Positions 36,961-50,000 of a stretch of DNA of 64,000 nucleotides are shown here, one piece after another. Location of the stretch: the NCBI GenBank assembly GCA_012845835.1, contig JABAKD010000030.1, positions 2,915,416-2,979,415 of the forward strand, written 5' to 3'. The position numbers and the translations under genes were made by a program. Under the pieces are notes generated by a model that saw only the letters and a program-made list of their open reading frames with translations, ran no database searches and was not told the origin of the DNA. Within the stretch, counting starts at the first letter, position 1. Each line of letters opens with the position of its first letter. Source of the stretch: Undaria pinnatifida (taxonomy: Eukaryota > Sar > Phaeophyceae > Laminariales > Alariaceae).

Positions 36961-37707
36961 ACCATGAAAATATCAGCGGCAGACTTGAGGCAGTTTCTAC
37001 TACTTTTTGTGAGTAAGCACAAGACTCATTTAGTTCCTTGGTGTTCACTCGCCACGCGCTACGTATACAACATCAATAGTTCTGCCGATTTGCCGATTGC
37101 CACCGGTGCCATGCCCCATCCTCATCACCGTAGACACCGCCCGTTACGAAAGAAGTGTAATAATAAAGCGTGCTTGTTGTTGACGTGTCGGCAAACATAC
37201 CAACGTCAATAAATAAAACCGCCAGTCATCCCATCTAAACTCTTGCACGAGGCATTTGTGCCGCACCTACACCGAGAGCAACGCCCACCCCCCACCCCCT
37301 TGTCCACAGCATGCACCTAGACACTCTCGGGCGCGAGCGCGGCGCTTTTCTCCAACACGTTTTCCTCACGGACTCGGCGAAACGTCAACAACAAACAGCA
37401 AACATAAACTCAAAACCGCCATCTGAACGAATGGTGGGTGGGGGTAGTATAAGAAGCGGTGGCACATGGTGGCACATCGGCCACCAGCGCTAGCCACGCT
37501 TCGCGCATTCGTCGAAGACCAGGCCAACAAAACCAACCCCCATCAACGACATGGATTTAGAAGTCAAAATATGGAAGTAAACAACACACTAGTAGTCGCA
37601 GCGAAGGGCCAAGCTGAGGCATGGCGATAACAGGGACGCGGAGTGGTGCTGCTTCTACGTACTACGAGTACGAGTGCAAATACTCGCGTCATACGAAGAG
37701 AGGGTAC

Positions 37708-37738
<31 letters not shown>

Positions 37739-38805
37739 ATCTCGTGGAACGAGCTAAGCTACTACCTCTGGGGCTGCAGTTGCTTAGTTACGCGCAAACA
37801 CCGAGATCTACATGCACCCCCGATGTTACGGTGTTACCACCGACACCTGTCATCGATCTCTCCTCTGCTTCCATCTCATTGCTCTTGTGAGACAGACCCA
37901 AGAGGCAAAAAGCACATCACGACGCTACTACCTACTAATATAATAACCTATCGTATCATGCCTTGTCTGGTCTGAAAACAAAAACGCCCGAAGCGCCGCA
38001 AAACAAAACAAAACCACCTTTACTCTGATGCAGGCACGGATTATGGGCTTGATAGTGTTACCGGCAGCAGTCGCCAAGGCCGCCGCAAGCTTCTCCCCTG
38101 CCCCGTACCCCCGCCCCGGCTCCCCGCACGCAAATGCCCTCAAGGGAATTTCTTTTTTGGTCTTCTTCACTGATCGCAAGAAAAAGCGGTTGCAACCGTT
38201 ACGCGCGCACTCAAAAACAGTGCACCACACGGCACTATCGTCTTTTCTTCACACAGCATCCACCCTCCCCCCCCCCACCTCATCCCCAAAACCCTGGAAC
38301 ATCCCCCCTCCTTCACCGATTGTCTACATAGGACGACCTCGGAGATCCTTCCATCCAACCGCTCCGAGGGCAAGATGTATTCCTGAAGTGTAGCAATTTA
38401 ATCCCTCGATGCCGATGCCAAAGAAGGGCTGACTCGTACACAAACAACGGCCGCCCTCAAACATGCCGTGGCCACATGCCCCGGACGCTTTTACCCCCCT
38501 CCCCACCCCCCTCACTCCCGCCTTAAACGTCAAACACCAAAAAACACAGAAAGGCCAGGTGCACGCAACACCCACCCACCCCTGGGAACAAGAGGGGAAG
38601 AGGCCGCTCCCAACCCCCTACAGCCGAAGACTTGTTTTACCGCTACGCGCCAGAAAAGAAAGGAAGCAAAAAAAAAGTAGGGTAACTGTCCACACGACCG
38701 AGACGGCTAATAGCTTCCTCTCAGATCCATGGCTACTACTGCTGTAGACCTCCCTCCCCCCTTCCCTGTCTCATTCATTCCCTCTCCCCCTTCAAGTTCG
38801 TTGGT

Positions 38806-41800
38806 TCAGTCTTCCTCGTCTTCTTCCTCGTCGACGCTCTCCAGCCACAAGAACCACGGCGTCGTCTGCATGACAGCCTTCATACGGCCTTCCGCGGGGT
38901 TGTCCACGTCGTCCTGCAAGCACGGGGGGCGGCAAATGAACGAATTGGCGAGGAAGGGAGACGGGAAAAAGGGGGGGGGGGGTTCCTCAAATAAACATTT
39001 CCGCAGCACATAAAATTGTAAATCGGACACCAGAAAAAGACTACTATAATCTCGCCACCGGAGTTGGCCGCCAGAAGTGGCCACCAGCATCGACCAAAGG
39101 TATAACAAAACCACCAGCATCGACAAAAGGTAAAAAGAGAAGATGGAGGCAGACGAAGGACGAAAACAAAACAGGAGAACAACGCAAAAATACATAAACG
39201 AATACACAGCACCGTTTTGTTTGGCCTTTGCTACTGGGGCAAGAAAGAGGGGGGGGGGGGGGACGGCGCGACAGCTACACCCATCGCAGCAACCCTCGCG
39301 ACTTGCGACGGCGCAAGTAGCTGACCAAAAAAGGCCAGCACGCACTGAACGCTCGACCCTCCCGCGATTCCCAATAGCTATGGTACGATGGAACAGCACG
39401 GGGAAGATCGCCGTTAATTTCGACAGAGCCATCAACCGAAACAGGACAAAACGACAGCCGTATACACAAAGAGGAAGGGCCTCCTTTCTCCCTCCTGTTA
39501 ACGCAGATAGATCAGAGCTGCGGCCGGGTCCGCCCGGAGACAAGCTGCAAAACCAACAACGGAGGGGAAGGGGAGGGAGAGAAAGCGGTGCCTCTCTTTG
39601 TAGTGCGGCGGCAGACAACACAAAAGCACCAACAACAAAACGCAATAAACAGCTACCCAACGGGCATAACAAAATTGTTTATATCGCGCGCAGCCCGTTG
39701 AAAAAAAATGTGGTTAGCTGCCTTTACATTTTTCTTGCTTGTCTTGTCTCTTCTCTTATTACCTTTCCTATTTTCGCTTTTTCGCTTTCTTGTGTTTTCT
39801 TTCCTTTCCTTTATCTTCTTTTCTTTTCTTTGTTTCTTTTTTCCAATTGACTTGCGTCTGTCATGCGTATGCGTAGTGACAGGTACTACGTGCAATATAT
39901 ACGTGGTAATCTTTCTTGGGTGGCAAGCGGTATAGTCGGTTTTCCCAGGCACAAGTAGTGAGACGTACTCACCAGTATGGACCTGGCACATCGTAGGCTG
40001 ACTCCCGATTTCACTTTTATATGATTGTGGTGGAGACATGAATTTCGTCAGCTGTGATATATGCGTGTACCACCTTTGGTTTTGTGTTTTTTCCCTGGGG
40101 TATTCCTCAGCTCCAAAGTGACTGGAGCCTGTCCTGTGACCACGGACTTGATTTATGCTAGATAATGTGAGAACAACAACAACAACAACAACAACATTGG
40201 CGGCTGATTATGCTACTCTTCTTGCACAAAAAAACAAAAAACACCCACCTTCCACTCGATGAAAGCTTCTTCCTCACACAGGTCGCCGTTGTACATGCCC
40301 ATGAACATGGCCTGCACCACCGATGCCCCAGCCACTTTCGGGAAACCCATCGCGTTGCACTTCGCCACCACCGCGTAGATCATCCCCATCTGCTGCTGCG
40401 TGCTGCCTTGCGACAGCTCCGTCAGCGCCGGTCCGAACTCCCCCTTCTCCGACCACTTCATGTCCTGAGGGGAGTCGTTGCCTTCCAGCGCGGCCGTCAG
40501 CAGGGCGCCCGCCGTGGTCCGCTTCTCCTGCTTCATGACGAACTCCTTCAGCTCCACTCCCCGCTTGCCACTTGCCAGCGCCTCGGCCGCGGACAATCGC
40601 GCAACCTCGACCGGGTCCTCCTTCGGCTCTTCTGGTTCCGGTTCGGGTTCCGGCGTCGGCTCAACTTCCGGTTCCGGCTCAGGGGCGGCAGCAACCTCAG
40701 CCTCCACCGGTGCCGCCTCGTTGCCTCCCTTCATGGACATCTTCGAGAGGGAGGACGGCGGCGACGATGTTGCTCCCGCGCTGCCGCCGCCGGCCGGCCT
40801 AATGTTGAGGGCGGGGCGGCCCTCACTGGAGCCCGCGCCATATCGGCGCTGAGAATCACCGTCGTCTTCCCTCCTGAACCTCGACCCGCCCATCGGCATG
40901 CCTCCGCCGCTTCCTCCTCCCCCTCCTACGCCCCGGCCGTCGTCCCTGCGGTCCGTGCGGTCGTAACCACCCCCACCCCCACGGTCGTAACCGCCCCCAC
41001 TGCCACCGCTGCCGCGCCTGTCGTCATCCCACCGGTCGTTGCCGCCGCCCATGCCCATCCCCCCGCCCATGCCTCCTCCGCGTCGGTCGTCGTTATTGCG
41101 CTCAAACCCACCCCCGCCGCCCATGCCTCCGGCCCTGGGTCGAGGGAATGATCGGTCCGTTTCGCGTTCGTTGGAGCCGAAGCGCTTGGCGAAGGCGTTG
41201 CCCGCAGGGGGGGCTGGGGGCTGGAAAGGCTCGCGCTCAATGCGGCTGCCGCCGCCAAACCCTCCTCCACTACCGCCGGCCGAGTCGCCGTCGTTCCGTC
41301 TCCCGAAGGACGACCTCTCGTCCCGGCCACCACCACCGCGTCCATCAAATCCTCCTCCCCCGCCCCTGCGGTCATCGTCGCGATCCCTGCGCTGGGCCGG
41401 GGGCGCCCTGTCCTCTCCCCCCCCTCCCTCGCGCCTGAGGGCCGCCCATCTGCCCACGGGCTTGACCGGCTCCGACTTCGGCGCCGGCGTCGGCGGAGAA
41501 CCACCGTCCGCGGCTTCCCCTTTTCGGACGTCACCGTCCCCGTCTCTGCCTACCTCTGCAGTGGGAGACCCCTCGCCACCGTCTCCCTCCGCTCCCTCGG
41601 TGGCTTCGGATTGCTCGGCCGCTGTGTCTCCCCCCTCGCCACCCTCACCGTCGCCAGCGCGGGCGTTATCTACGGCAGCGGAGGCTGGCTTGCTAGAGCG
41701 GATGGTCTCGTCCCGGCGGCGCAGGACGCCCTGTCGGGCGGCCTCCGCCTTTGCCTCGATTTCCAGGTCCCGCTGCGTAGTGTCGACCGCGCTGGCGGCT

Positions 41801-43494
41801 CCGAAAGGGTTAGATCTGGGTCCCGAGGGCTTCGGCTTGGGCTTCTCTGCCGGGGCCGGCACCGGCTTTGCGGCCGCCGCGGGCACGGTGGGCTCGGGCA
41901 GGGCAAGCGTGCGGCTCTGCAGCTTGAGAGGAACGCGCCCTGGGCCCCCGGAAGAAGGGGGGTTGTCGTAACCCCCGTCCCTTCCGGGGCCGCTTCGACG
42001 TTCGTCAAAACCCCCACCGCCGCCGCCCATGCGACCACCGCCGTCACGGTCTCCGAAACCCCCTCCGCCCATGCGGCTACCACCACCGCCTCCATCGCGG
42101 TCGAACCCCCCACCGCCCATGCGGCTACCACCGCCTCCATCGCGGTCGAAACCCCCACCGCCCATGCGGCTACCACCACCGCCTCCATCGCGGTCGAACC
42201 CCCCACCGCCCTGACGGGGAGGAGGGGCACGGCTGCGCCATGTCCCGTCCTCAGGGGCCATACTTCCGCGCTCGTGGTCGTATCCGCCACCACGGCGCTC
42301 CTCCATGCCGCCGCCACCGCCGCCGGCAGCCCCGGGTCCTCCTCGCCTCCACTGGTCTGCGCCGTCTGCGCGAGCACCGGGCCCGTCATAGTCGTCGTCG
42401 AAGCGACGCCCTCCAGGGCCGCGGCGCTCATCGGGGCTGTGGAAGGCAGAGGAAAATGAGGCAGGCAGATAAGGTGCACCGCGCGCAAAGAAATCAGGAC
42501 GAGCAAACAGGACAACAAAACGTTACGTGCGCGTAGTTAGCGGCTTGCGCATAAAGGGACCTTGCGGTGTTGGTATTGCAGGCGATCAGCTGGGAATAAA
42601 AAGGTTAACGTTTCACTGGTGTTCTGATGTGAGATTGTTCTACGAATATAATACATGTTTTTCAATTTTTAACGTACATATTTCGAAAAAATGTTTTGAG
42701 GACGAAAGTGTGAAACACAATACCTACGTTATGACAAGGGTGAGCAGGAAAAAAGTGGCACGACGATGATTGGATAATGGGACAATCGAGAATCGGTCCG
42801 TCTAAAAAAACCCTGAAAAACAAAAATCACTTGAAAATTTGGAGACAGAAAAAAAAAAGTTCGAGTCGTGCGTATACCGTATTTCGTGTTCGAGAAGATC
42901 GTATGATAAGAACCCTACCCTATCTATCGCTGACGTTTTCGGCGTTATCGGTTGGAGGCGATGGTGTGGACCGCGAAAGAATGGTCGATGCATCAGCCAG
43001 CGCACCGCACAGGCTGTTATCAGAGGCAGCGGCAGCAGCACCAGCTGGCGGCAAATTGTGCCGGAAATGGAAGACCGACTTCACTTATTTTCCGCACCAC
43101 GCACACCTCCCGTCTGATGCTGCTGAATGTGTGAGAGTACCATAAAATTACAATTTTTCACAACGGAACACGCACTACCACCACCGGAGACGTACGGTCT
43201 AAATCAATCAGCGGTCAAGGTTAGACAACACAAAAACTAACCGGCGACAACGCTCGCCGCGCGAAAACGACGGCCACACGGGTATCATATGCCCGACGGA
43301 AGGGACAGAGGGAGCGCAAGCTCCCACCAAAAAGAGTCCTCTCTATCCCAGCTATTCTAGCGGCTGGGCACTTACTCTCTGTTCGGGTCAGGGCCGGAGG
43401 GAAGAATATGCCCTTTGACCGGCTGCGACGCGTTGGCGGCCTGCTTGCCCAGGAAGTCAGCTAAACCCATCTTTACCGCTCCTTTTTTCGCCAT
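38806..43494 (-). CDS. eIF4B-like, RGG-rich translation factor with C-terminal W2 domain
   Basis: Three exons, 43494-43376, 42436-40249 and 38913-38806, encode 804 residues. The first exon starts MAKKGAVKMGLADFLG, the eIF4B-type N-terminus; this ATG is the first in the exon. Next come Gly/Arg/Asp repeats (FDRDGGGGGSRMGG, four near-perfect copies at about residues 98-160), then eIF4B-like pieces (PLKLQSRTLALPEP, RSNPFGAASAVDTTQRDLEI, PVGRWAALRRE, RPALNIRPAGG). An acidic linker leads to a W2/HEAT domain (from about residue 640), with KWSEKGEFGPALTEL, CNAMGFPKVAG and EEEAFIEW continuing across the last junction to DDVDNPAEGRMKAV and FLWLESVDEEEDEED. W2 domains of eIF4G, eIF5 and eIF2B-epsilon bind kinases or eIF2. 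No RRM was seen. The function in cap-dependent initiation is inferred. Introns open GTAAGT and GTGGGT. Confidence 0.85.
39780..39850 (+). repeat. Long TTTC-rich polypyrimidine tract
   Basis: TTTCTTTCCTTTCC-type sequence on the plus strand within the last intron of the eIF4B-like gene. It is polypurine in the sense of that gene, so not its splice tract. Confidence 0.7.
40098..40196 (+). mobile_element. SINE-like (AAC)n-tailed element, copy 3
   Basis: CCTGGGGTATTCCTCAGCTC, CAAAGTGACTGGAGCCTGTC, CTGTGACCACGGACTTGATT, then an AAC triplet tail ending about 50 bp from an exon of the eIF4B-like gene. Over the body it differs from the 14.64-kb copy at only a few positions. Confidence 0.65.
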
Positions 43495-44036
43495 GTTAGT
43501 AGAAGGCTGCACTCGGTGGTGCGAGTGGCGAAGGTCTGGTGCGGAGAGGGAAGGGCAGGTGTGTACCTTGCGCTTCCAAATTCAATTTTTGAATGACTTC
43601 TGATTATGCACCTCCACTCACTCGGCATCACGGGTTTTGATGACCTTGGGGCGATTTTTAAGAGGGGCTTCTTCTTTTTTCAAATATTCGCACCCCGCAC
43701 AAACCTCGCACTCCACACTTCCACCCACTTGTTTTTTTAAAATTCCCTGCGCCCTGCCTGTGCAAGCAACACGCGCTCCGACTTCGTGAGCATCAGGCGT
43801 TAGAGAAGGCGCGATTCAACGAAAGCCAACGGCTAGAGAGGATTGCTGAGCCTCCCGCGCTCTAGGATCCCAGGGTAGAAGCCAGAGAGGCAACGGAGGG
43901 CGCAAGACGGCAGCACAGACGGATAGTAGTTTGTGAGCCGGAAAAGCTTAACGACAGCGGCAGCAGCAGAGATTGCCACAAGGACGCCACCCCCCTGTAC
44001 AGTACTAGTTTAGGGCACCTTCCCCAAAACAGCATC
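43495..44036. promoter_or_regulatory. Shared upstream region of two divergent genes
   Basis: 542 bp separate the start codons of the eIF4B-like gene (minus) and NASP (plus). The region must contain both 5' leaders and probably both promoters. No TATA box or other known element stands out; a poly-T patch sits near 43729. Confidence 0.5.
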
Positions 44037-47000
44037 ATGTCGGACACGCAGAAGGAGGAGCACACCGTGGCGGCCACGCTCGCGGACCCCCAGTACAAGG
44101 CCGGGCGCAAGCTTATCGACGACGGCCGGCTCGAAGAGGCGGTCAACTTCTTCAGCGGTCTCCTCGAGACCCGCGTCGCCTTGCTCAGCGGAAACGAGAT
44201 GTGCCCTGCGCTCGCCCCCCTCTACTACGAGTACGGAAATTCTCTCCTGTACAACGCCGAGGAATCAGGTGCTGTATTCGGGGATGCCATCACCGAGGTC
44301 GAGAAGAAGAAGGCCATGGCTATCGTCGACGCACAGCTCCACGGGGCAATGCAGCAGGAGGAGAATGGAGGTGGTGGGGCCGGGGACGGGGGGGGGGGCG
44401 CGGGCGGCGGCGCGGGGGGGGCGGCGGAGGAAGGAGACGGAGACGGAGACGGAGCCGCCGCCCCTACGCCTGACCAGGAGGCCGAAGAAGACCTTGAGAT
44501 TGCTTGGGAGAACCTCGAGATGGCGCGCAGGATTTATAGCGAGCTGGAGTTGACGGACGAGGTTCGAGTGCCCTTCGCCAAGGTGCGAGAGAAGGACGGG
44601 GCTGTGACGGTGATGTTGGTTTGGGCGACAGATACAGCAGTACAGAAACACGTTCGTTTATAGCAGACGTGTACCTGGTACGTAGAGGCCTATCTGGAGG
44701 ATATCCACGAGCACTAACGTACGTACTGGTATAGCTTGTGCTTGTGGCTTGTGCGTGATGACTGGTGTGCTAGTGGCGTCCTGTATGCCGGTCTTGGTAA
44801 ATTGGTGAAGTGGTTCGTTCGGTGATGGGAACGGGCGCGATGCGGGCTGCCTGGGATGCCGCACATGCGACTTAACTGCGCGCGACGCCCGTATTCGTAC
44901 AGAGTCGTACGTATAGGTGAATTTTGTCATCCTCTCATGTTTTCAAACTTTGAAAATCTGCTGCATCTCGTATACAGAGGCTCTATTCTTACAGTAGCAT
45001 GATTGATACACTCGGATTCACGGAGATTCGAATGGCCATGACCAAGGCGCGAGAGAGGGACGGGGTGTTGTGATCACAGAGTTATCAGGGCTTCTCTGTG
45101 CTGTTGTTGGTTTGCGCGACCGGAAAAAAGGCCGCGCAATCGTAGTTAGCAGCAGTACGTACGTAAGAGGCCTGTCTGCAGCATGTCGACTCTATTGATG
45201 ATATCATATTAATAGTTGCAGCGTACGTCGTGACTGGCGTGCTGCTTCATTAAACCAAAACATGCTTGTCTTGAAGACTCTTGTCAGAGTGTACACATTA
45301 CTTCGTGCTGGTATACCGGTAGTAAACTGACTGAAGCGGTGATGGAAACGGGCGCAATGCAGACTGCCCTCCTGAGACTCGTACGAATGTAAAGAATGCC
45401 GCTGCTACTGCGCGCGATACTCGTAGTCGTGGGCGCACCGATGATGGCCAATTCGTTTTTTCACGTCCTACGGTATCACATTTCAAGCTTTGAAAGCAGA
45501 GTACGAATTGTGTCGTGGATAGAGCCAACTACAAGTACGTACAGAGTATGTACTTGCACCAGCATGATGTTGCACACGCGGAATTCAAAATTGCGGCACT
45601 GCAACTACTTTTGGACCGCTTGCAACTTGCTTTGGATGTTGGTTATCTACCCTACCCCCCTACGAGTACAAGTACAGCAGTACGGTATGCTACTCGCAGA
45701 GTATCGCCAGGCACCACGACATAGGTCGTAACACAACAGAGTATACTGGGTACTGTACTGGGTTTACTGCCAGTGTACTGGGAAAGTACCAGTATATTCT
45801 AGGTTCACAGCTGTAGTAGTACTCGAGTATACACCAGCATCACGGCACCCAAAATACCGAGTACCTGGAATATTATACCCCAATACAAGGGCTTCGCTCG
45901 CGGGCGGCTGGGCGCCGCCCGCTACGCTTGCGGAAGGAGGAATGGACATTCAGTAGGAAGGCGGAAAAGAAGCACAAATGGCGCAACTGGCGACTTGAAA
46001 ATGCCAAGAGGTCAATATATAGTTCAACGGTACAGGATAGAGACGATTATGATTATGAGTTTTTTATTATTATCCATTCGCCCAGTCCATGATGGACACA
46101 TCGGAGGACTTGCTTGGCATATCCTTCCACCTCTCAGGTAGCACCTGTAAACTCATTAATAGCTCTCTCTAAGTCGATCATCAATAATAAATTATCGCAG
46201 TGCATAAACACCAGGCACGCGCTTGTCGAGGATAGAGACAGGAAAACTACAACTTAAGATGTAAAGGAGCGCAGTGCCAAAAAAACATGCTGGAAGCAGA
46301 AACTTGAACGCACACACCGCAAACATGTGAAGTACATTTGTATTCCTGAAAGACGAAGAGAGCAGGCTACGCGTCCCCAAGCACAGCTTCCACACCGCAG
46401 CCGCCGCCCGCTACGCTTGCGGAAGGAGGAATGGACATTCAGTAGGAAGGCGGAAAAGAAGCACAAATGGCGCAACTGGCGACTTGAAAATGCCAAGAGG
46501 TCAATATATAGTTCAACGGTACAGGATAGAGACGATTATGATTATGAGTTTGTTATTATTATCCATTCGCCCAGTCCATGATGGACACGTCGGAGGACTT
46601 GCTTGGCATATCCTTCCACCTCTCAGGTAGCACCTGTAAACTCATTAATAGCTCTCTCTAAGTCGATCATCAATAATAAATTATCGCAGTGCATAAACAC
46701 CAGGCACGCGCTTGTCGAGGATAGAGACAGGAAAACTACAACTTAAGATGTAAAGGAGCGCAGTGCCAAAAAAAACATGCTGGAAGCAGAAACTTGAACG
46801 CACACACCGCAAACATGTGAAGTACATTTGTATTCCTGAAAGACGAAGAGCACGCATTTAAATTTAGGCATAGTTCTTAAAAAACGATGCTGGTATAATA
46901 AACCACAACTCAACGTTCTATAAAGAACGTGCTGTCAACATTGCTTCCGAAGGAGCATGCAGGCTTGCTTGGACTCTTCCTCCTCAGCGGAGGTACCCAG

Positions 47001-50000
47001 CACCTTGCACTCTTGTTTTTTGTCGATGATCTTGTGGATCTGTCCACAAACGTTGAAGCATGGCGGGAGGACGTCTCGATAAGTATGTGTAAAAAAGTAT
47101 TCGTACTTCTCTCCAGCAGACGTCGTAACCATCCAAATTATTGGAGCTCCTTTCGTTGTTAGTAATTGTTGTGGTATTGTTGTACTTGCTCTTGGTACTC
47201 GGAAAAAGAGCCGCACTTCATAGACTATATCCGCACGCCATCCCCTAGTCTTGAGCAAGAGACATGGATGTTTCGACTCGTGACACATAGGACGCAAGAT
47301 AAGAGTAGAACGTACCTCGATGTCGAACGCCCTCGTGGCACCGTGGGAATGGAATGCGGGATGTATATCGAGCAAGTGGTCGCCTGCCTTCTTCAGGAGG
47401 TCACCGACCTTGATGTCGCCGGTGCACTTCGTGTTTATGTCCTCACCGACTTGGCGGCCCTCGGCGGCTGCTTCGCAGGGCTTCTGCAAACGACAACAAC
47501 GGATGGGAATACCTTGCGTTCAGTGAATGTTCGAAATAGTAAGGCCACGTAGCTGTCGTCGATTTCCAAAGTTTGAAAGGAAGTCGTACAATTTAACACT
47601 GCTGTTGTAATGAAGGCGGTCGTTTATGGGCAAAGCCCTGCCTGGTACCACAACGTTGCTAACACCTATGAAACCACCACTGGGACAGGAACGAACGGGA
47701 TTCACAGTCGCAACTGGTAAGCGTAAGCCCCGGTATACTGCTATATAAGGCCTACCGGCGGAATACCGACAACGAAGGGTAAGATACAGTACCTGCTGTA
47801 TATATTGTTCGGTACTACTCTATTACTGCTGCTATCAACACTATTACGATCGACGTGTACTGCGATTCCTGAAGAGGTTGCGCACCCTACTTGTACTCGT
47901 TAATACAAAGAGTTCATGTGGTTGTATGAAAAATGAGTAACAGTAGTAGTACACCGCGTCACTACATGAACAACTCGCTAACCCCAATCACGGGACTGCT
48001 CTCCAGCATCACCCAGGTTAACTTCAGCTTCTGTTTACTGCTATATATCAACCTCCAGTGTGTACTGCGACTGGTGCTGAGGTATCATGCTGCTGTGTTA
48101 TTCATCACTGCATGGACCATTTTTACAACCCTGGCTGACCCCCGTGATGAGACTTGCCCGTTTTCATTGCGTCTTACATGTGTAGATACCACGTAGTCGT
48201 AGTCTTACATCCAAAACGTTGTTTATATCACAGCACAAAGCGTCACTGCATGGACCACTTGTCCAACCCCCGCTTACCCCGATGACGGGACTGCCCCGTA
48301 CTCGTAGTCGTACATACATGAAGTGTGTTTGGTTGGCTGTACGTATGAAAAAGAAATCGCATCACACAGCGTCACTGCATAGGTCTACTCGTAGACCTGA
48401 GTACTTGTACAATTAATTCCCGCTTATACCTCGATGACATGACTGCCCCGTACACGTACTCGTGCATGCAAAAGTGTGTTTGTATGCATGAAAAAGAAAT
48501 CACAGCACACAACTGCGTAGACAACTAGTACAACATGCTTACCCCGACGACGGGACTGCCCTCCGTGACCACCAAGGCGAACTTGAGTTTGTTCAGGCTA
48601 CGCGTCCCCGAGCACAGCTTCCACACCGTGTGGTAGTTCGACCACGCTGGTGTAGCACACACATGCTACAGCAGACGTTGCAGACAGGTACACAAGGTCA
48701 AACAATTTAAATTTCAATGTGCATCATTATTGGAAACAGGATTCGCTTGAGTTCACCAACACCCAAAACCACATACTGGTAGTCTATTGCGCACAACTTG
48801 CAGCACACAACTCTCAACATCATCGGTAGTATAGTAGCTGACAGCAAACATCAAATTCCAACAACACGAAGAAATGAAACTCACGTTTCGTCAAGCTCTC
48901 AGCTCCTTCGTTAGGGACGCCGATCGAAGGTGAATCACAGGTGTCCGCGTCACACCAGTCACTCACACGAGGGTTGTCGCCGCTTCCCCAGTGCTTCTTG
49001 TTAAGGTTACATGAAAAGCTTGGCACATGGAAGGCTCGTCACTCCTGCAGGTGTCGCAGACAGCGTCCTGGGAACTCCTGTTTTTCCTATTTCGTGCGAT
49101 GAGGAAGCCGTCACAACCCTTGCTCGGGCACGGCCAGTCAGGATTGCCAGAAGAAGCTGAGTCCCGTTCTTGCCCGACCAGCTTCCACACGCCTGATCCT
49201 GAACCTCCACCACCCCCACTGCTGTTGGCGGAGCCTCCTCCCGCACTAGCCTTGGTCCGCTTCGCAAATTTCAACTTCAAATTGTTATTGCCGATCCGGC
49301 AAATTTCAAATTCAAATTGTTTGCAGCCGTCAACGGCAATTCCCTCCCAACAGCCAGCAATTGGCCAGCTTTAAAAGTAAAGGTACAAAAAAGAAGTTGC
49401 TGAAAAAGCAAAATAAAAATATCAGAGCAAGCAGTAAAGATCAGAGAATAATGAGAGCTAAGTAAGAATGAGACTAGGGAAAGCAAGGAAGGCAAGGAAC
49501 TTCGGGACGGTTCTTTTCCCCAGCAACTAATTTTCTTTTCGGCAATTACGGGCTGAGAAGGGCTGAGAGGGGGGAGGATATGCCGAGCGAGACGTCCGAG
49601 GGGGGCGAGGTCTAGATATATAGTTTTATACCCGTACGATTATGCCGGCATTATATTCCAGGTACTGTACTAAACACTAGTATGTAGCAGACCCTAATAC
49701 TCGCAGTGTATCAAACCTCGAAAGACCTGGACGACCCTTCATGGGTCATTTGCCAATCGACGGGGTTGAATCCCGGTATATTCCGAGTGCCACAGCTAAT
49801 CAAAGAGAGGGCAAATATGACACTCCAAGGCTTCGTAGTGCATTGATATTGTAGAACACCACAACAATACTGCTTGCAGTGGTAGTCGGGATGATCTCGA
49901 AAGAAAAAGTAAAGCTTAAGCTCACCACACTGACTTCCGAAATTTTTCATGCATATCGTGTGTTAGTTTAACCAGAATTTAACTACTCCATTGTACAGCA

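Noticed and set aside
39143-39850. 235-codon plus-strand frame and 288-codon minus-strand frame (38806-39672)
   Set aside because: The first is random intron sequence. Only the last 35 codons of the second, after the acceptor at 38914, are coding, as the final exon of the eIF4B-like gene.
40210-42459. Long plus-strand open frames opposite the eIF4B-like exon (310-313 codons)
   Set aside because: They are shadows of a GC-rich, repetitive coding exon on the minus strand, which is confirmed by motifs and splice continuity.
49741-49800. tRNA-like T-arm (GGGGTTGAATCCCGG)
   Set aside because: No matching acceptor, D or anticodon stems could be drawn around it.
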